From an uncultured beta proteobacterium (GTDB lineage Bacteria > Pseudomonadota > Gammaproteobacteria > Burkholderiales > Burkholderiaceae): a DNA stretch of 64,000 nt. The stretch's first letter is position 1, and each line of letters starts with the position of its first letter. The notes below the pieces were generated by a model. The model worked only from the letters and a program-made list of their open reading frames with translations, was not told the DNA's origin and ran no database searches. Below are positions 38,409 through 48,838 of this stretch, piece after piece. The stretch covers positions 1 to 64,000 of the forward strand of contig CAIQHU010000005.1 in assembly GCA_903871735.1 (NCBI GenBank). Reading direction: 5' to 3'. The position numbers were made by a program, and so were the translations under genes.

Positions 38409-38439
38409 CTCGATACACGAATCAATCAGCCTAGTATAT

Positions 38440-39477
38440 TCACTCTTTTAGTTTTTGGACTTGCAGCCAAGCTAATTCGGCGATAGGGCGTGCTTTTTTT
38501 CCCATTTCGATGGCCTGTTGACTCGCAGCGTTGCCTTGAATTGCTCGGTGGGCAACTCCTTGAAGAATGGCCGCCATGCGAAACATGTTAAAGACAATAT
38601 AAAATTCCCATTCTTGATCAGAATTAAGCTTAAAACCAGTTCTTTTTAAGTAGGAATCTAAGTAACTTTGTTCATCTGGTATTTGTTGCTCCTCAAAATT
38701 AATGCCATGTAATCCCCTGAAAAGTTCAGGAGGGAATCGCCAAGCCATCATATGATATGCAAAATCAGAAATAGGATTACCTAAGGTCGATAACTCCCAA
38801 TCCAAGACAGCTAAGACTTGAGACTGTTTAGGATGAAAAATCATATTATCAATTCGAAAGTCTCCATGAACGATACTGGTTGGATCATTAATTGGGATAT
38901 GTTTTGGTAACCACTCAATGAGATGATGCATTGCATCGATTGGTTCGGTTTGAGAGGCCATATATTGCTTAGACCAGCGCTCTAATTGCCTTTGTACGTA
39001 ACCACCTCTTCTGCCATAGTCACCTAGGCCAATTGAATCTGGAGGGATTTGATGCAGCTTAGAAATTGTCAGATTCATTTGATCAAATATATCTAAGCGC
39101 TCTGAGGGATCTAAATCGGGTAAGCGCGGATCCCAAAATATGCGCCCATCGACAAACTCCATGACGTAAAACTCTGAACCAATAATGCTTGGATCCTTAC
39201 AATAAGCGTAGACCTGAGGAACTGGAAAGTCAGCTTGGTAAAGGGCTTCAATGACGCGGTACTCACGGTCAATGGCATGGGCACTTGGTAGAAGATCACC
39301 GATGGGTTTTCTTCTGAGAATACATTGGAACACGTCTTGCGTAATTAAAAAAGTAGGATTCGATTGGCCACCTTCTATTCGCTTGATTTGAATATCTTGA
39401 TTTGGTTCAATAGCTGCTAGATGATCTTTGGCCCATACGCGTAATTTTTTTTCAGAAAGGTCGTGCTGATTAACCAT
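38440..39477 (-). CDS. Phosphotransferase family protein (APH / ACAD10-11-like)
   Basis: RIEGGQSNPTFLI, SIVHGDFRIDNMIFHP, AVLDWELSTLGNPISDFAYH. Confidence 0.88.
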   Translation of the reverse strand: MVNQHDLSEKKLRVWAKDHLAAIEPNQDIQIKRIEGGQSNPTFLITQDVFQCILRRKPIGDLLPSAHAIDREYRVIEALYQADFPVPQVYAYCKDPSIIGSEFYVMEFVDGRIFWDPRLPDLDPSERLDIFDQMNLTISKLHQIPPDSIGLGDYGRRGGYVQRQLERWSKQYMASQTEPIDAMHHLIEWLPKHIPINDPTSIVHGDFRIDNMIFHPKQSQVLAVLDWELSTLGNPISDFAYHMMAWRFPPELFRGLHGINFEEQQIPDEQSYLDSYLKRTGFKLNSDQEWEFYIVFNMFRMAAILQGVAHRAIQGNAASQQAIEMGKKARPIAELAWLQVQKLKE

Positions 39478-39490
39478 AGTCGATTAGAGC

Positions 39491-39883
39491 TTACCTAAAC
39501 TCAACGAGTTTAAATGTTCCCATTGATTTGGCGAGTAAGTCTCCTGAGGCATCATAAGCGGAAGCTTCGCAGAATTGAATCGACTTACCGGCTTTGAGGA
39601 CTGTGCCATGGACAACCATTTTGCCTTTGCCGCCTTTGATAAAACTCGTTGACATATCAATTGTCATCGCACCACCCAAATGGCCATGCTTTACTTTAGC
39701 GGCCATTGCCATTGCAAAATCGAGCAAAGTCATCATAACGCCACCATGCGCAACTCCAAAGGAATTACACTGCCATGGTTGTAAATCTAGGTGCACATGT
39801 ACCAAATCTTCGGAAATCTTTTCTACATCCATAGCCATTTTTTCGATGAAGGGAATTTCAATACCAAAATACGTTTGTGACAT
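39491..39883 (-). CDS. PaaI-family hotdog thioesterase
   Basis: NSFGVAHGGVMMTLLDFAMAMAAK. Confidence 0.87.
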   Translation of the reverse strand: MSQTYFGIEIPFIEKMAMDVEKISEDLVHVHLDLQPWQCNSFGVAHGGVMMTLLDFAMAMAAKVKHGHLGGAMTIDMSTSFIKGGKGKMVVHGTVLKAGKSIQFCEASAYDASGDLLAKSMGTFKLVEFR

Positions 39884-39928
39884 GGTTTTTCCTATTTTGA
39901 GTTATTTGTATGTTTAAAGAGAATGAAT

Positions 39929-40396
39929 CTAATCATTTTGAACTTTTTTTAGTTGGTTGAGCACAGTAAAAACACCACTTGTCCTGAGCATGATTTTATT
40001 GCCAACTTTGAGGGAGCACTCCGCAAAGCTCATTCGTTTGCCGATTTTGCTAATTCGAAATTCAGTCTCTACCCAATCATTGGGTTTGGGACTAGCTATA
40101 AAATCTGAGCTTAAGTGGACCGTAACTAGTTTTTGTGGTGGCTCTGTACTTCTAGATAGGTTATATCCTAGAGCAGAATCAGCCATGGAAATCAGCATTC
40201 CACCATGCGCAGTTCCCCAAATGTTGGTGTGTTTTGGCTCAATTCGAATACCAAATACGCGCTCAACGTGGCCGTTATCGGCGGGGACATTTTTATAATA
40301 CCAAGGTCCAAGCATCGTTAAAAATTGTTCAGACTGCGGGGATAATTCGTGCAGAATAAATCCCTCGGGAATATCGAGCGAATGGTTAATGGTCAT
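39929..40396 (-). CDS. PaaI-family hotdog thioesterase
   Basis: NIWGTAHGGMLISMADSALGYNL. Confidence 0.87.
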   Translation of the reverse strand: MTINHSLDIPEGFILHELSPQSEQFLTMLGPWYYKNVPADNGHVERVFGIRIEPKHTNIWGTAHGGMLISMADSALGYNLSRSTEPPQKLVTVHLSSDFIASPKPNDWVETEFRISKIGKRMSFAECSLKVGNKIMLRTSGVFTVLNQLKKVQND

Positions 40397-40464
40397 GGCT
40401 ATCTATTGTATTCAAATCTTAGTGCCCAATCCGAAAGAGAAGGGATAGGGATTAAAATAAGAAA

Positions 40465-41130
40465 ATGTATACAGTTAAAGAAATTTTTAGTACGCTGCAA
40501 GGAGAGGGCGCACAAGCCGGACGGGCAGCTGTTTTTTGTCGCTTTACGGGTTGCAACCTGTGGTCTGGCAGAGAAGAAGACAGAGCTCAAGCAATTTGTC
40601 AATTTTGCGATACAGATTTTGTTGGAATAAATGGTGTTGGGGGAGGGAAGTTTCCTGATGCCAATTCTTTAGCAAATGCGATTGATTCTGAGTGGCTTCA
40701 AATGAATCGATCTCAGACTAATAAATACCTAGTTTTTACGGGTGGAGAACCATTACTGCAATTAGATGAGGTTCTGATAAAGGCACTTCATGAAAGATAT
40801 TTTCAGATTGCCATAGAAACTAATGGCACTATCAAGCCTCCTGCACATATTGATTGGATTTGCGTTAGCCCAAAAAATGGTTCACGTTTGGTTTGCTTAC
40901 AAGGAGATGAAATCAAATATGTGATTCCGCAAAATCATCAGATTCCTAATTTGAATGAGATTGAATTGTCCCTCAAGCGTTTTGAAAAAATGAACTTCCA
41001 ACATTTCTTTTTACAAGCAATGGACGGTCCTCGGCAAGCAGAGAATATCAATTTAGCGATTGAACTGTGCAAAAAGAGGCCATTATGGCGACTTAGCCTG
41101 CAGCAGCACAAATTAATCCACTTACCCTAG
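40465..41130 (+). CDS. queE: 7-carboxy-7-deazaguanine synthase (radical SAM)
   Basis: IFSTLQGEGAQAGRAAVFCRFTGCNLWSGREEDRAQAICQFCDTDF, cluster spacing CX14CX2C; VFTGGEPLLQLD. Confidence 0.93.
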   Translation: MYTVKEIFSTLQGEGAQAGRAAVFCRFTGCNLWSGREEDRAQAICQFCDTDFVGINGVGGGKFPDANSLANAIDSEWLQMNRSQTNKYLVFTGGEPLLQLDEVLIKALHERYFQIAIETNGTIKPPAHIDWICVSPKNGSRLVCLQGDEIKYVIPQNHQIPNLNEIELSLKRFEKMNFQHFFLQAMDGPRQAENINLAIELCKKRPLWRLSLQQHKLIHLP

Positions 41131-41144
41131 ATCAATCCCCGAAG

Positions 41145-41597
41145 ATGAAATATTTTGAAATTACCAGAAAATTAGAGTTTGATGCTGGACACCGGATCCC
41201 GAACCACAATGGTCAATGTCGTCATTTGCATGGGCATCGCTATTGTTTGGAGGTTACTCTCAGAGGTCAGGTCAATGAAACATGTGGTGCCAGGGATGAG
41301 GGGATGATTATGGATTTTGGCGATATCAAGAAAATTATGAATGATGTCCTTATTCAGCATTGGGATCATTCTTTCTTTGTGGCTCAGACGGATACGGAAT
41401 TAATTGCCTTTCTAAAAACAATTGTGGATCATAAAACGACTGTTATGCAGGCGGTACCAACTGCGGAGAATATTGCTCAGTATGCATTTGACTTATTAGC
41501 GCCAGTCTTAAATAATCATTTTATGAAAAAATTGACCTTACAACGCGTCAGGTTGTATGAAACCCCAAACTGCTGGGCTGATGTGTGTGAGGCCTAA
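41145..41597 (+). CDS. queD: 6-carboxytetrahydropterin synthase
   Basis: FDAGHRIPNHNGQCRHLHGHRYCLEV; WDHSFF; PTAENIAQY. Confidence 0.94.
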   Translation: MKYFEITRKLEFDAGHRIPNHNGQCRHLHGHRYCLEVTLRGQVNETCGARDEGMIMDFGDIKKIMNDVLIQHWDHSFFVAQTDTELIAFLKTIVDHKTTVMQAVPTAENIAQYAFDLLAPVLNNHFMKKLTLQRVRLYETPNCWADVCEA

Positions 41598-42071
41598 ATG
41601 AGTAGTCATTTTTCGGACGACGAAAAATGGATGCGTCTAGCCATTGAGCAAGCCAAACTGGCCGCCCTAGAGGGAGAAATTCCGGTCGGGGCAGTCCTCG
41701 TTAAGGATGGGCAATGCCTTGCTACTAGCCATAATTTGCCAATTGCGAGGCATGATCCGACTGCCCATGCTGAAATGAATGTCCTGCGTGAGGGCGCCAA
41801 GCAACTACAAAATTATCGCTTACCTGGGGTTGATCTATATGTCACACTAGAGCCCTGTCTGATGTGTGCAGGAGCTATTTTTCATGCCAGAGTCAATCGG
41901 GTATTTTTTGGAGCATTTGATTCCAAAACTGGTGTTGCGGGTGGGGTCATTAATGTGTTTCAAGAGACTGCCTTAAATCACCACACGGCAGTTCAGGGTG
42001 GTATTCTAGAGGCGGAATGCTCCAAGTTATTAAAGGATTTTTTTAAAAATAAGCGTCTTTTAGCCCATTAA
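41598..42071 (+). CDS. tadA: tRNA-adenosine deaminase
   Basis: PTAHAEMNVL, TLEPCLMCAGAIFHARV. Confidence 0.95.
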   Translation: MSSHFSDDEKWMRLAIEQAKLAALEGEIPVGAVLVKDGQCLATSHNLPIARHDPTAHAEMNVLREGAKQLQNYRLPGVDLYVTLEPCLMCAGAIFHARVNRVFFGAFDSKTGVAGGVINVFQETALNHHTAVQGGILEAECSKLLKDFFKNKRLLAH

Positions 42072-42088
42072 AAAAATATACCTCAACT

Positions 42089-43048
42089 ATGCCCCAAGTC
42101 TTAGCCCATCTGCACTGCATTGCACCTTCAGGTCCTTTACTCAATATCGAGCGAGCAACTAGGGGTCTTCAATGGTTAGAAAACCAGGGCTTTGTAGTTC
42201 ATAATGCGACTGCTGCAAATCGTCAATTTGAACGTTTTGCAGGTACGGATCGTGAAAGGGCCAAAGAAATTAATGCTTTAGCAGAAATGGTCAATGATGA
42301 TGGCTTAATCGCCATGGGGATTCGGGGGGGGTATGGCATGACTCGCATACTTCCTAAAATAGATTGGAGTAAGCTTGGTCAAGCTGTTTCAAAGGGACTT
42401 TCGATTGTTGGCCACAGTGATCTAACAGCATTACACCTCGGTTTACTAGCTCAAACAGGTATGCCAAGTTATGCTGGACCGATGGTTTCGGCCGATTTTG
42501 GTAATGAATCAAGCGCAGAGATATCTCAATTTACATACCAACACTTCATACAAGCTGTTATCAATAAAAAATTGGATATTCAGGTGGAGCATACCCAAGA
42601 ATTCTATACGGGACCCCCAATCGAGTTTCGAAAGAAGATCTTATGGGGCGGGAATTTATCAATGCTAGTGAGTCTTTTAGGAACACCCTATTTCCCGTCT
42701 ATGGATACTATCCATCAGGGTATCTTATTTATTGAAGATGTTAATGAACACCCATACCGAGTGGAAAGAATGTTGTTACAACTGGTGCAGGCAAATGTAC
42801 TGAGTAGCCAAACGGCTATATTAGTTGGGGACTTTTCTGGCTATCAATTAGGTCCCCTTGATGCGGACTATTCATTGCTAAAAGCTTTGGGTCGAGTTGC
42901 TCAGGAATTACAGAAATCCGGTACAGGAACGACAATTATTTCAGGTCTACCATTTGGGCATTGTTTAGATAAAGTCACATTACCAGTTGGTATATCTTGT
43001 GATTTAGACTTGTCTAGCCAGGGCTTTAACCTTTGGGGTAGTTGGTAA
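42089..43048 (+). CDS. ldcA: L,D-carboxypeptidase (LdcA/MccF S66 family)
   Basis: MGIRGGYGMTRILPKID, GHSDLTALHLGL, FIEDVNEHPYRVERML. Confidence 0.9.
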   Translation: MPQVLAHLHCIAPSGPLLNIERATRGLQWLENQGFVVHNATAANRQFERFAGTDRERAKEINALAEMVNDDGLIAMGIRGGYGMTRILPKIDWSKLGQAVSKGLSIVGHSDLTALHLGLLAQTGMPSYAGPMVSADFGNESSAEISQFTYQHFIQAVINKKLDIQVEHTQEFYTGPPIEFRKKILWGGNLSMLVSLLGTPYFPSMDTIHQGILFIEDVNEHPYRVERMLLQLVQANVLSSQTAILVGDFSGYQLGPLDADYSLLKALGRVAQELQKSGTGTTIISGLPFGHCLDKVTLPVGISCDLDLSSQGFNLWGSW

Positions 43049-43131
43049 TTCTTGAAAATTTAAGTAAGGATAGTAAAATGTTGGGTTGAGATCTCTTTTC
43101 ATCATCATTTCTAATATTCTTTGAGTTAATA

Positions 43132-44736
43132 GTGCTATCTACATCCAACATCACCATGCAGTTCGGCCACAAGCCGCTTTTTGAAAACATTACGGTTAAA
43201 TTCGGAGGCGGGAATCGCTATGGGTTAATCGGAGCAAATGGCTGTGGTAAGTCTACCTTCATGAAAATTTTAGGTGGTGAATTAGAACCATCCTCGGGAC
43301 ATGTCATGCTTGAGCCGAATATTCGGCTGGGGAAGTTACGCCAAGACCAATTTGCTTTTGAAGAGATGCGTGTCCTAGATGTTGTGATGATGGGCCATGC
43401 TGAAATGTCTAGCGTAGCGCAGGAGAGAGATTTAATTTATGCAAATCCTGATGCAACTGAAGATGATTATATGCACGCTGCCGAGTTAGAGGCGAAGTTT
43501 GCGGAGTACGGTGGCTATACAGCGGAAGCGAGAGCAGGGGAGTTATTACTAGGTGTTGGCGTCTCAATTGATTTACATCAAGGCCTAATGAGTGCTGTTT
43601 CTCCTGGTTGGAAGTTACGTGTTTTACTGGCCCAGGCTTTATTTTCTGATCCAGATGTCTTGTTATTAGATGAGCCAACCAATAATTTAGATATCCATAC
43701 GATTCATTGGTTAGAAGATATTTTGAATGAGCGTAATAGTACGATGATTATTATTTCGCACGATCGGCATTTTCTAAATTCGGTTTGTACCCATATGGCT
43801 GACATGGATTTTGGAACTTTACGGGTTTATCCAGGCAATTATGATGATTACATGTTGGCTTCGGCCCAAGCTAGATCTCAGCAGATGTCGGATAACGCCA
43901 AAGCAAAAGATAAAATTGCTGAATTACAAGATTTTGTGAGAAGATTTTCCGCTAACAAATCTAAAGCCAGACAAGCTACATCTCGGCAAAGGCAGTTAGA
44001 GAAGATTGAGGTGGCCGATATCAAACCATCTTCAAGACAAAATCCATTTATTCGTTTTGAACTCGAAAAGGTTCTACACAATATTGCCGTTGAATGTACT
44101 GGGATTACAAAAACATTTGATCGGACTATTTTTAAGAATTTGAATATAACGGTTCAGCCTGGCGAGAAAATTGCAATTATTGGTCAGAATGGGGCGGGTA
44201 AGACAACTCTTTTAAACACCCTTTTGAGTTCCCGCTTTGATGGTCAGGATCCTGATCAGGGAGCGGTCAAGTGGGCTGAACATGCTAATGTTGGGGTAAT
44301 GCCTCAAGATACTAATATGTGCTTTCCAGTTGATAAAAACTTATCTGATTGGATGGGTGACTGGTCAAAAGCAGGGGATGATGATCAAGTAATCCGAAGT
44401 ACTTTAGGCCGATTACTCTTTTCGGGCCCAGAAATCACCAAATCTGTTAAGGTGATTTCTGGGGGTGAAAAGGGTCGAATGATCTGGGGTAAATTAATGT
44501 TAGGTAAGCACAACGTGCTTGCTCTGGATGAGCCGACTAATCATATGGACATGGAATCGATTGAAAGTATGCAGATCGCTCTAGAAAAATATGCTGGCAC
44601 ATTGATCTTTGTATCGCACGACAGGGAGTTTGTTTCCGGCTTAGCTACTCGGATTTTAGAGGTTGGGATGGATGGTGAAGTTGTAGACTTTTCAGGAACT
44701 TACGAAGAATACCTCACAACCAAGGGCATGAATTAA
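43132..44736 (+). CDS. ABC-F family ATPase (YbiT-like)
   Basis: Two ABC domains ([18 protein letters not shown]), [23 protein letters not shown] linker; GTG start. Confidence 0.93.
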   Translation: MLSTSNITMQFGHKPLFENITVKFGGGNRYGLIGANGCGKSTFMKILGGELEPSSGHVMLEPNIRLGKLRQDQFAFEEMRVLDVVMMGHAEMSSVAQERDLIYANPDATEDDYMHAAELEAKFAEYGGYTAEARAGELLLGVGVSIDLHQGLMSAVSPGWKLRVLLAQALFSDPDVLLLDEPTNNLDIHTIHWLEDILNERNSTMIIISHDRHFLNSVCTHMADMDFGTLRVYPGNYDDYMLASAQARSQQMSDNAKAKDKIAELQDFVRRFSANKSKARQATSRQRQLEKIEVADIKPSSRQNPFIRFELEKVLHNIAVECTGITKTFDRTIFKNLNITVQPGEKIAIIGQNGAGKTTLLNTLLSSRFDGQDPDQGAVKWAEHANVGVMPQDTNMCFPVDKNLSDWMGDWSKAGDDDQVIRSTLGRLLFSGPEITKSVKVISGGEKGRMIWGKLMLGKHNVLALDEPTNHMDMESIESMQIALEKYAGTLIFVSHDREFVSGLATRILEVGMDGEVVDFSGTYEEYLTTKGMN

Positions 44737-44747
44737 CTGGATTTATT

Positions 44748-44951
44748 TTAGTCTTTTTGTTGCGTAAAACGCATGGCAGTGCCCTCTACAGTAATTCGCT
44801 GCCAAACTTGTTTTTTTTCTTCTGGGGTCATACTCACCCAATTAGCCACTTCTAGAATTGTCCGGCCACAACCTTTACATACATCATCAAAAAGAGTCGA
44901 GCAAATGCCGATGCAAGGGGAGTCTTGGTCAGAATTAGGAGAAGTACTCAT
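44748..44951 (-). CDS. DUF1289 family Cys-rich protein
   Basis: [33 protein letters not shown]. Confidence 0.85.
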   Translation of the reverse strand: MSTSPNSDQDSPCIGICSTLFDDVCKGCGRTILEVANWVSMTPEEKKQVWQRITVEGTAMRFTQQKD

Positions 44952-45346
44952 CCGAAAGAGGACAGACCAATGAGTTCAATTTTATATTGATCTGGATCTT
45001 CAATAAAAGCAATGATTGTATTACCACCCTTTACGGGACCTGCTTCTCGAGTTACTTTACAGCCCATTTCTTTGACCATTTCGCAGGTTTTATAGACATC
45101 TTCAACGCCAATTGCGATATGACCAAAATAGCCACCAGGTTCATAATGGTCTACACCATAGTTGTAGGTTAATTCGATTTCTCCAAAACCTTCCTGATTA
45201 CCTTTGCCATACCCTAAAAAGGCTAGATCATACTTTTGCTCTGGCCTTTGGGTGGTTCTAAGTAGGCTCATACCCAGAACTTGTGTATAAAAATCAATCG
45301 ATTGAGGTAGGTTAGTTACCCGAAGCATCGTGTGCAGAAATTTCAT
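44948..45346 (-). CDS. gloA: Lactoylglutathione lyase
   Basis: [26 protein letters not shown]... [15 protein letters not shown]; internal ATG preferred over upstream start. Confidence 0.94.
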   Translation of the reverse strand: MKFLHTMLRVTNLPQSIDFYTQVLGMSLLRTTQRPEQKYDLAFLGYGKGNQEGFGEIELTYNYGVDHYEPGGYFGHIAIGVEDVYKTCEMVKEMGCKVTREAGPVKGGNTIIAFIEDPDQYKIELIGLSSFG

Positions 45347-45526
45347 ATTACCTTTGTCATGTTCCTTGGATTGAGACATCTATCTTATTTAACATAATAA
45401 TTATTATACGCATATTATGAATTTAAGTTAGTGTTGATAATTTTTGTAATAATGTGAAAAATTCACTGAATAACTCTATTTTAAAGCTTTTTAAGGAATT
45501 AGATCCCGACTTACCGAGTTTGGGCC

Positions 45527-46255
45527 TTATGGCCAAGGTTTTAGAACGTATTCTGATTGATACATTTTTTTCCACCTGGACTTCAACCCTTCAACAATCT
45601 CTTTTTGATTTCCCATATTCGCAAAATCGATTGCTGTCAGTTCTAACTGATTCTTTGCTGCTAAATCGGCTTCATTATCAAGTAAATATTTCACAACCTG
45701 AATATGGCCGGCTCGAGATGCTAGCATCAATGGTGTTGTGGAATTGGGGCTTTCGACATCAACATAGGCGTCTTTTTCGATCAAAAAACGAATAATCCCT
45801 AAGTGCCCGTTGGTGCTTGCATAATGCATGGGGCTCCAGCCATTTTTTTCTATACTGGCTTGTCTAGTATCTACTAAGTGTTTTACCAAAGGTAAATCCC
45901 CTTTAAAGGCGGCGTACATGAGGGCATTTTCCTGATTGTTATTCTCTAAATCTACATCTAAATCATTGACTTGCGAGAGATATTGAATAACTTTTTTCGA
46001 GTCATTTTTAATCGCATGAATCAATAAAGTATCACCAGATACATTCTGTAAATTGACCGCCGAGGGATTTCTATCAAGATATTTTTGAAGTCCTCCTAAA
46101 TCATCAAAATACGCCATATGAAAAAGAGACTCAGTGATAAATGCTAGAGATTGTCGAGTTGTGGACTTTTGTTGATTTGTTTGAGACATGCTCACGCCCA
46201 CTATGCCAACTAGGACAAAACTCATGAATAATTTACCAAAGAAGTTATTTGACAT
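45527..46255 (-). CDS. Ankyrin-repeat protein with predicted signal peptide
   Basis: N-terminal hydrophobic leader; repeats such as NGWSPMHYASTNGHLGIIRFLIEKDAYVDVES; downstream of tatD. Confidence 0.85.
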   Translation of the reverse strand: MSNNFFGKLFMSFVLVGIVGVSMSQTNQQKSTTRQSLAFITESLFHMAYFDDLGGLQKYLDRNPSAVNLQNVSGDTLLIHAIKNDSKKVIQYLSQVNDLDVDLENNNQENALMYAAFKGDLPLVKHLVDTRQASIEKNGWSPMHYASTNGHLGIIRFLIEKDAYVDVESPNSTTPLMLASRAGHIQVVKYLLDNEADLAAKNQLELTAIDFANMGNQKEIVEGLKSRWKKMYQSEYVLKPWP

Positions 46256-46257
46256 AG

Positions 46258-47031
46258 TTAAACCTGAAATAATTCAGAAAAATTACGGCTTGTGACCATG
46301 GCCAACTCCTCGACTGGAATACCTTTTAATTCGGCAATATATTTACCAACGTAACTAACCCAAGCTGGCTGGTTGATTTTTCCTCGATGTGGCGCAGGCG
46401 CTAAATACGGCGAGTCTGTTTCAATTAGGAGACGATCAAGGGGTACATATTGACAGGTATTTTTGATTTCAAGCGCATTTTTAAATGTCACAATACCCGA
46501 AAAAGAAATATAAAAGTTTTGATCCAATGCAGCTTTGGCGACGTCAATTCCCTCAGTAAAGCAATGCATCACGCCCCGCGGATCCTTTGCACCCTCTTCT
46601 TGCATGATTCGGATCGTATCCGTTGAGGCCTGACGCGTATGAATAATGAGCGGTTTTTGAGCAGCTTTTGCAGCCTGAATATGCACTCGAAATCGTTCTC
46701 TTTGCCACTCAAGATCAGCGTATGCTCGGTCAGCCATGCGGTAATAGTCTAGTCCAGTCTCTCCTATACCAATTACCTTAGGATCTTGTGCCTGTATCGT
46801 TAACCAATCAAAAGTAGGCTCAGGAGTGTTTTCATAGTCAGGATGAACGCCGACTGTGGCATATAAATGATCGTATTTTTTTGCTAAAGCTAGGACCTTC
46901 GGGAAATCTGGCTGATTGACACTAATACATAAGGCCTTTGTAACAAGGTGCGTTGCCATGTTTTGCAAAATTTCATCAAAATTTTCTTGAAAATCATCAA
47001 AATCTAAATGGCAATGTGAGTCAATAAACAT
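46258..47031 (-). CDS. TatD family metal-dependent hydrolase
   Basis: FIDSHCHLDFDDF, GIGETGLDYYR, IETDSPYLAPAPHRG. Confidence 0.94.
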   Translation of the reverse strand: MFIDSHCHLDFDDFQENFDEILQNMATHLVTKALCISVNQPDFPKVLALAKKYDHLYATVGVHPDYENTPEPTFDWLTIQAQDPKVIGIGETGLDYYRMADRAYADLEWQRERFRVHIQAAKAAQKPLIIHTRQASTDTIRIMQEEGAKDPRGVMHCFTEGIDVAKAALDQNFYISFSGIVTFKNALEIKNTCQYVPLDRLLIETDSPYLAPAPHRGKINQPAWVSYVGKYIAELKGIPVEELAMVTSRNFSELFQV

Positions 47032-47033
47032 TT

Positions 47034-48074
47034 CTAGGCTTTGAATAGGTGAGCATATTTCGCTAGTAAAGACTCTAGCTGTAATTTAGGAAATAAGGGG
47101 TGTGAGGCTAGCTTCATTTCAATCGTTAGAAATTGAAGGAATTGGCTTAATTGTACAAAGCTCATTCGATCTTGATAAAGCTTTATTTTATCCGCCCAGC
47201 GGGGATAGTACCTGACAGGTAAATTTGATTTGGATAAATAGATATCAATACACCACCGGTACAAACAATTTAAGATATCGATTAGAGAATTTTTTGCAAG
47301 AAGATCAATTACTTGGGATATTTCAATATCCTGAAATCGGGATAATTGCTCAATTACCACTTGACCATTAAACGCCCCACCTTGAATCGCTTGTAATGTT
47401 TTAAGAGGCGATTTTCCATGTTCGGTCAATAAGGCTCCTAAATCCTCCCTATCGATTCTTTTACATGAGTCCTGTAACCTTAACCACTCGAGACTTTCCG
47501 CTTCTTTGGGCTTTGGTATTGGAATCGCCACGCATCTCGACCGAATCGTAGGTAAAACGAGATCAATACGATGCGTTACTAAAAGATAAATGACGTTCGG
47601 GGATGGTTCCTCGAGCGATTTTAAAAGGCAATTTGCCGCTTCGGTTGCCATTGACTCCACGGGATAAATGAAGATGATCCGCTTTCCCCCGCGGTATGAT
47701 CCAAGAATATTACTTGATACGACATCTCTAATTTGTTCAATTTTTATGAATTTACTTAATTTTTTATCTGAAACCTCTTTTTTATCCACATCGATTTCAA
47801 GCTGCAGGTGCTTTTCCAGTAGATATAACTGGTTTTCAGGTAATACTGGAAAAAAGTCTGGGTGGTTTGCCTGACTAAACCAGTGGCATGCCTGACATTG
47901 CTGGCATGGCTTATTGTGCGTGCCTTCGCATACAAGATAGTTGGCTAAGTGCATAGAAAAGTTGAACTTTCCAATAGCCTGCTCGCCAAAAAAAAGAAGG
48001 GCTTGGGGAATTGATTGTTGGGTAAATTGACTAAAAAAAGTGGCGTTCCAAGGGTAAAGCATAGAAAAGGCCAT
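47034..48074 (-). CDS. holB: DNA polymerase III subunit delta'
   Basis: QALLFFGEQAIGKFNFSMHLA, Cys zinc-binding motif, LLKSLEEPSPNVIYLLVTH; next to tmk. Confidence 0.93.
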   Translation of the reverse strand: MAFSMLYPWNATFFSQFTQQSIPQALLFFGEQAIGKFNFSMHLANYLVCEGTHNKPCQQCQACHWFSQANHPDFFPVLPENQLYLLEKHLQLEIDVDKKEVSDKKLSKFIKIEQIRDVVSSNILGSYRGGKRIIFIYPVESMATEAANCLLKSLEEPSPNVIYLLVTHRIDLVLPTIRSRCVAIPIPKPKEAESLEWLRLQDSCKRIDREDLGALLTEHGKSPLKTLQAIQGGAFNGQVVIEQLSRFQDIEISQVIDLLAKNSLIDILNCLYRWCIDIYLSKSNLPVRYYPRWADKIKLYQDRMSFVQLSQFLQFLTIEMKLASHPLFPKLQLESLLAKYAHLFKA

Positions 48075-48761
48075 TTATATGTATGACTCTATTTTAGTCG
48101 CAATATTGCCTATTACCTTTTGAATATTTTTAATTGACTGACTAGCATCAATTACCTCAAAGCGCATTGGATCCTCTTTTACTCTGCGAAGATACTCGGC
48201 TCTGACCCGATTAAAAAAGTCAAAATTTAAGGCCTCGAACTTATCGGGATTTCTAGATAACGCCCTTCTCTTTTCTGCTTCCTCTGGGCTGATATCAAAA
48301 AGAATCGTTAAGTTGGGCTGAATTGCAACTGTTGTTAGATTAAACTCTCGGTCGATAGTCCAGCTCTCTAATTGATTTAATTTATGGGCTAATATGCCTC
48401 TCCCACCAACTTGATAAGCAAAGGAAGAATCTGTATAGCGGTCACAAATAACTATCTGACCACATGCCAGTGCTGGCTCAATCACGACTGCTAAATGTTC
48501 TCTTCTGGCTGCAAACATTAAAAGAGCCTCAGTTTCTGCATGCATCTCCTGATGGAGAAGTAGTTGACGTAATTTTTCGCCTAGCTCCGTGCCACCTGGC
48601 TCACGCGTCATCACAATTTTCTTTTCAGGAAAACGCGACCTTAGACATTCTTGGAAAAAATCTAAGTGCGTACTTTTACCGGCACCATCGATACCTTCGA
48701 AAGTAACAAAAAATCCAGGAAAAGAAGAATTTCTCTCGCGCATAAACTTATAATAGAACAC
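48075..48761 (-). CDS. tmk: dTMP kinase
   Basis: FVTFEGIDGAGKSTHLDF, TREPGGTELGEKLRQLLL, DRYTDSSFAYQ. Confidence 0.96.
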   Translation of the reverse strand: MFYYKFMRERNSSFPGFFVTFEGIDGAGKSTHLDFFQECLRSRFPEKKIVMTREPGGTELGEKLRQLLLHQEMHAETEALLMFAARREHLAVVIEPALACGQIVICDRYTDSSFAYQVGGRGILAHKLNQLESWTIDREFNLTTVAIQPNLTILFDISPEEAEKRRALSRNPDKFEALNFDFFNRVRAEYLRRVKEDPMRFEVIDASQSIKNIQKVIGNIATKIESYI

Positions 48762-48838
48762 ATGTCCTTACCTAAGCCGAAATGCTTAGATAATTTTTAC
48801 CTTTACTAATCTAATTGCCAATTGCTTAAATTATATCG

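Noticed and set aside
45454-45795. 113-aa plus-strand ORF overlapping the ankyrin gene end
   Set aside because: The first ~25 aa lie in a short intergenic gap but most is antisense to the ankyrin frame; GTG start, no recognisable domain
47034-48074. Non-canonical P-loop (GEQAIGKFNF) in delta' subunit
   Set aside because: Delta' is known not to need ATPase activity, so P-loop drift is expected
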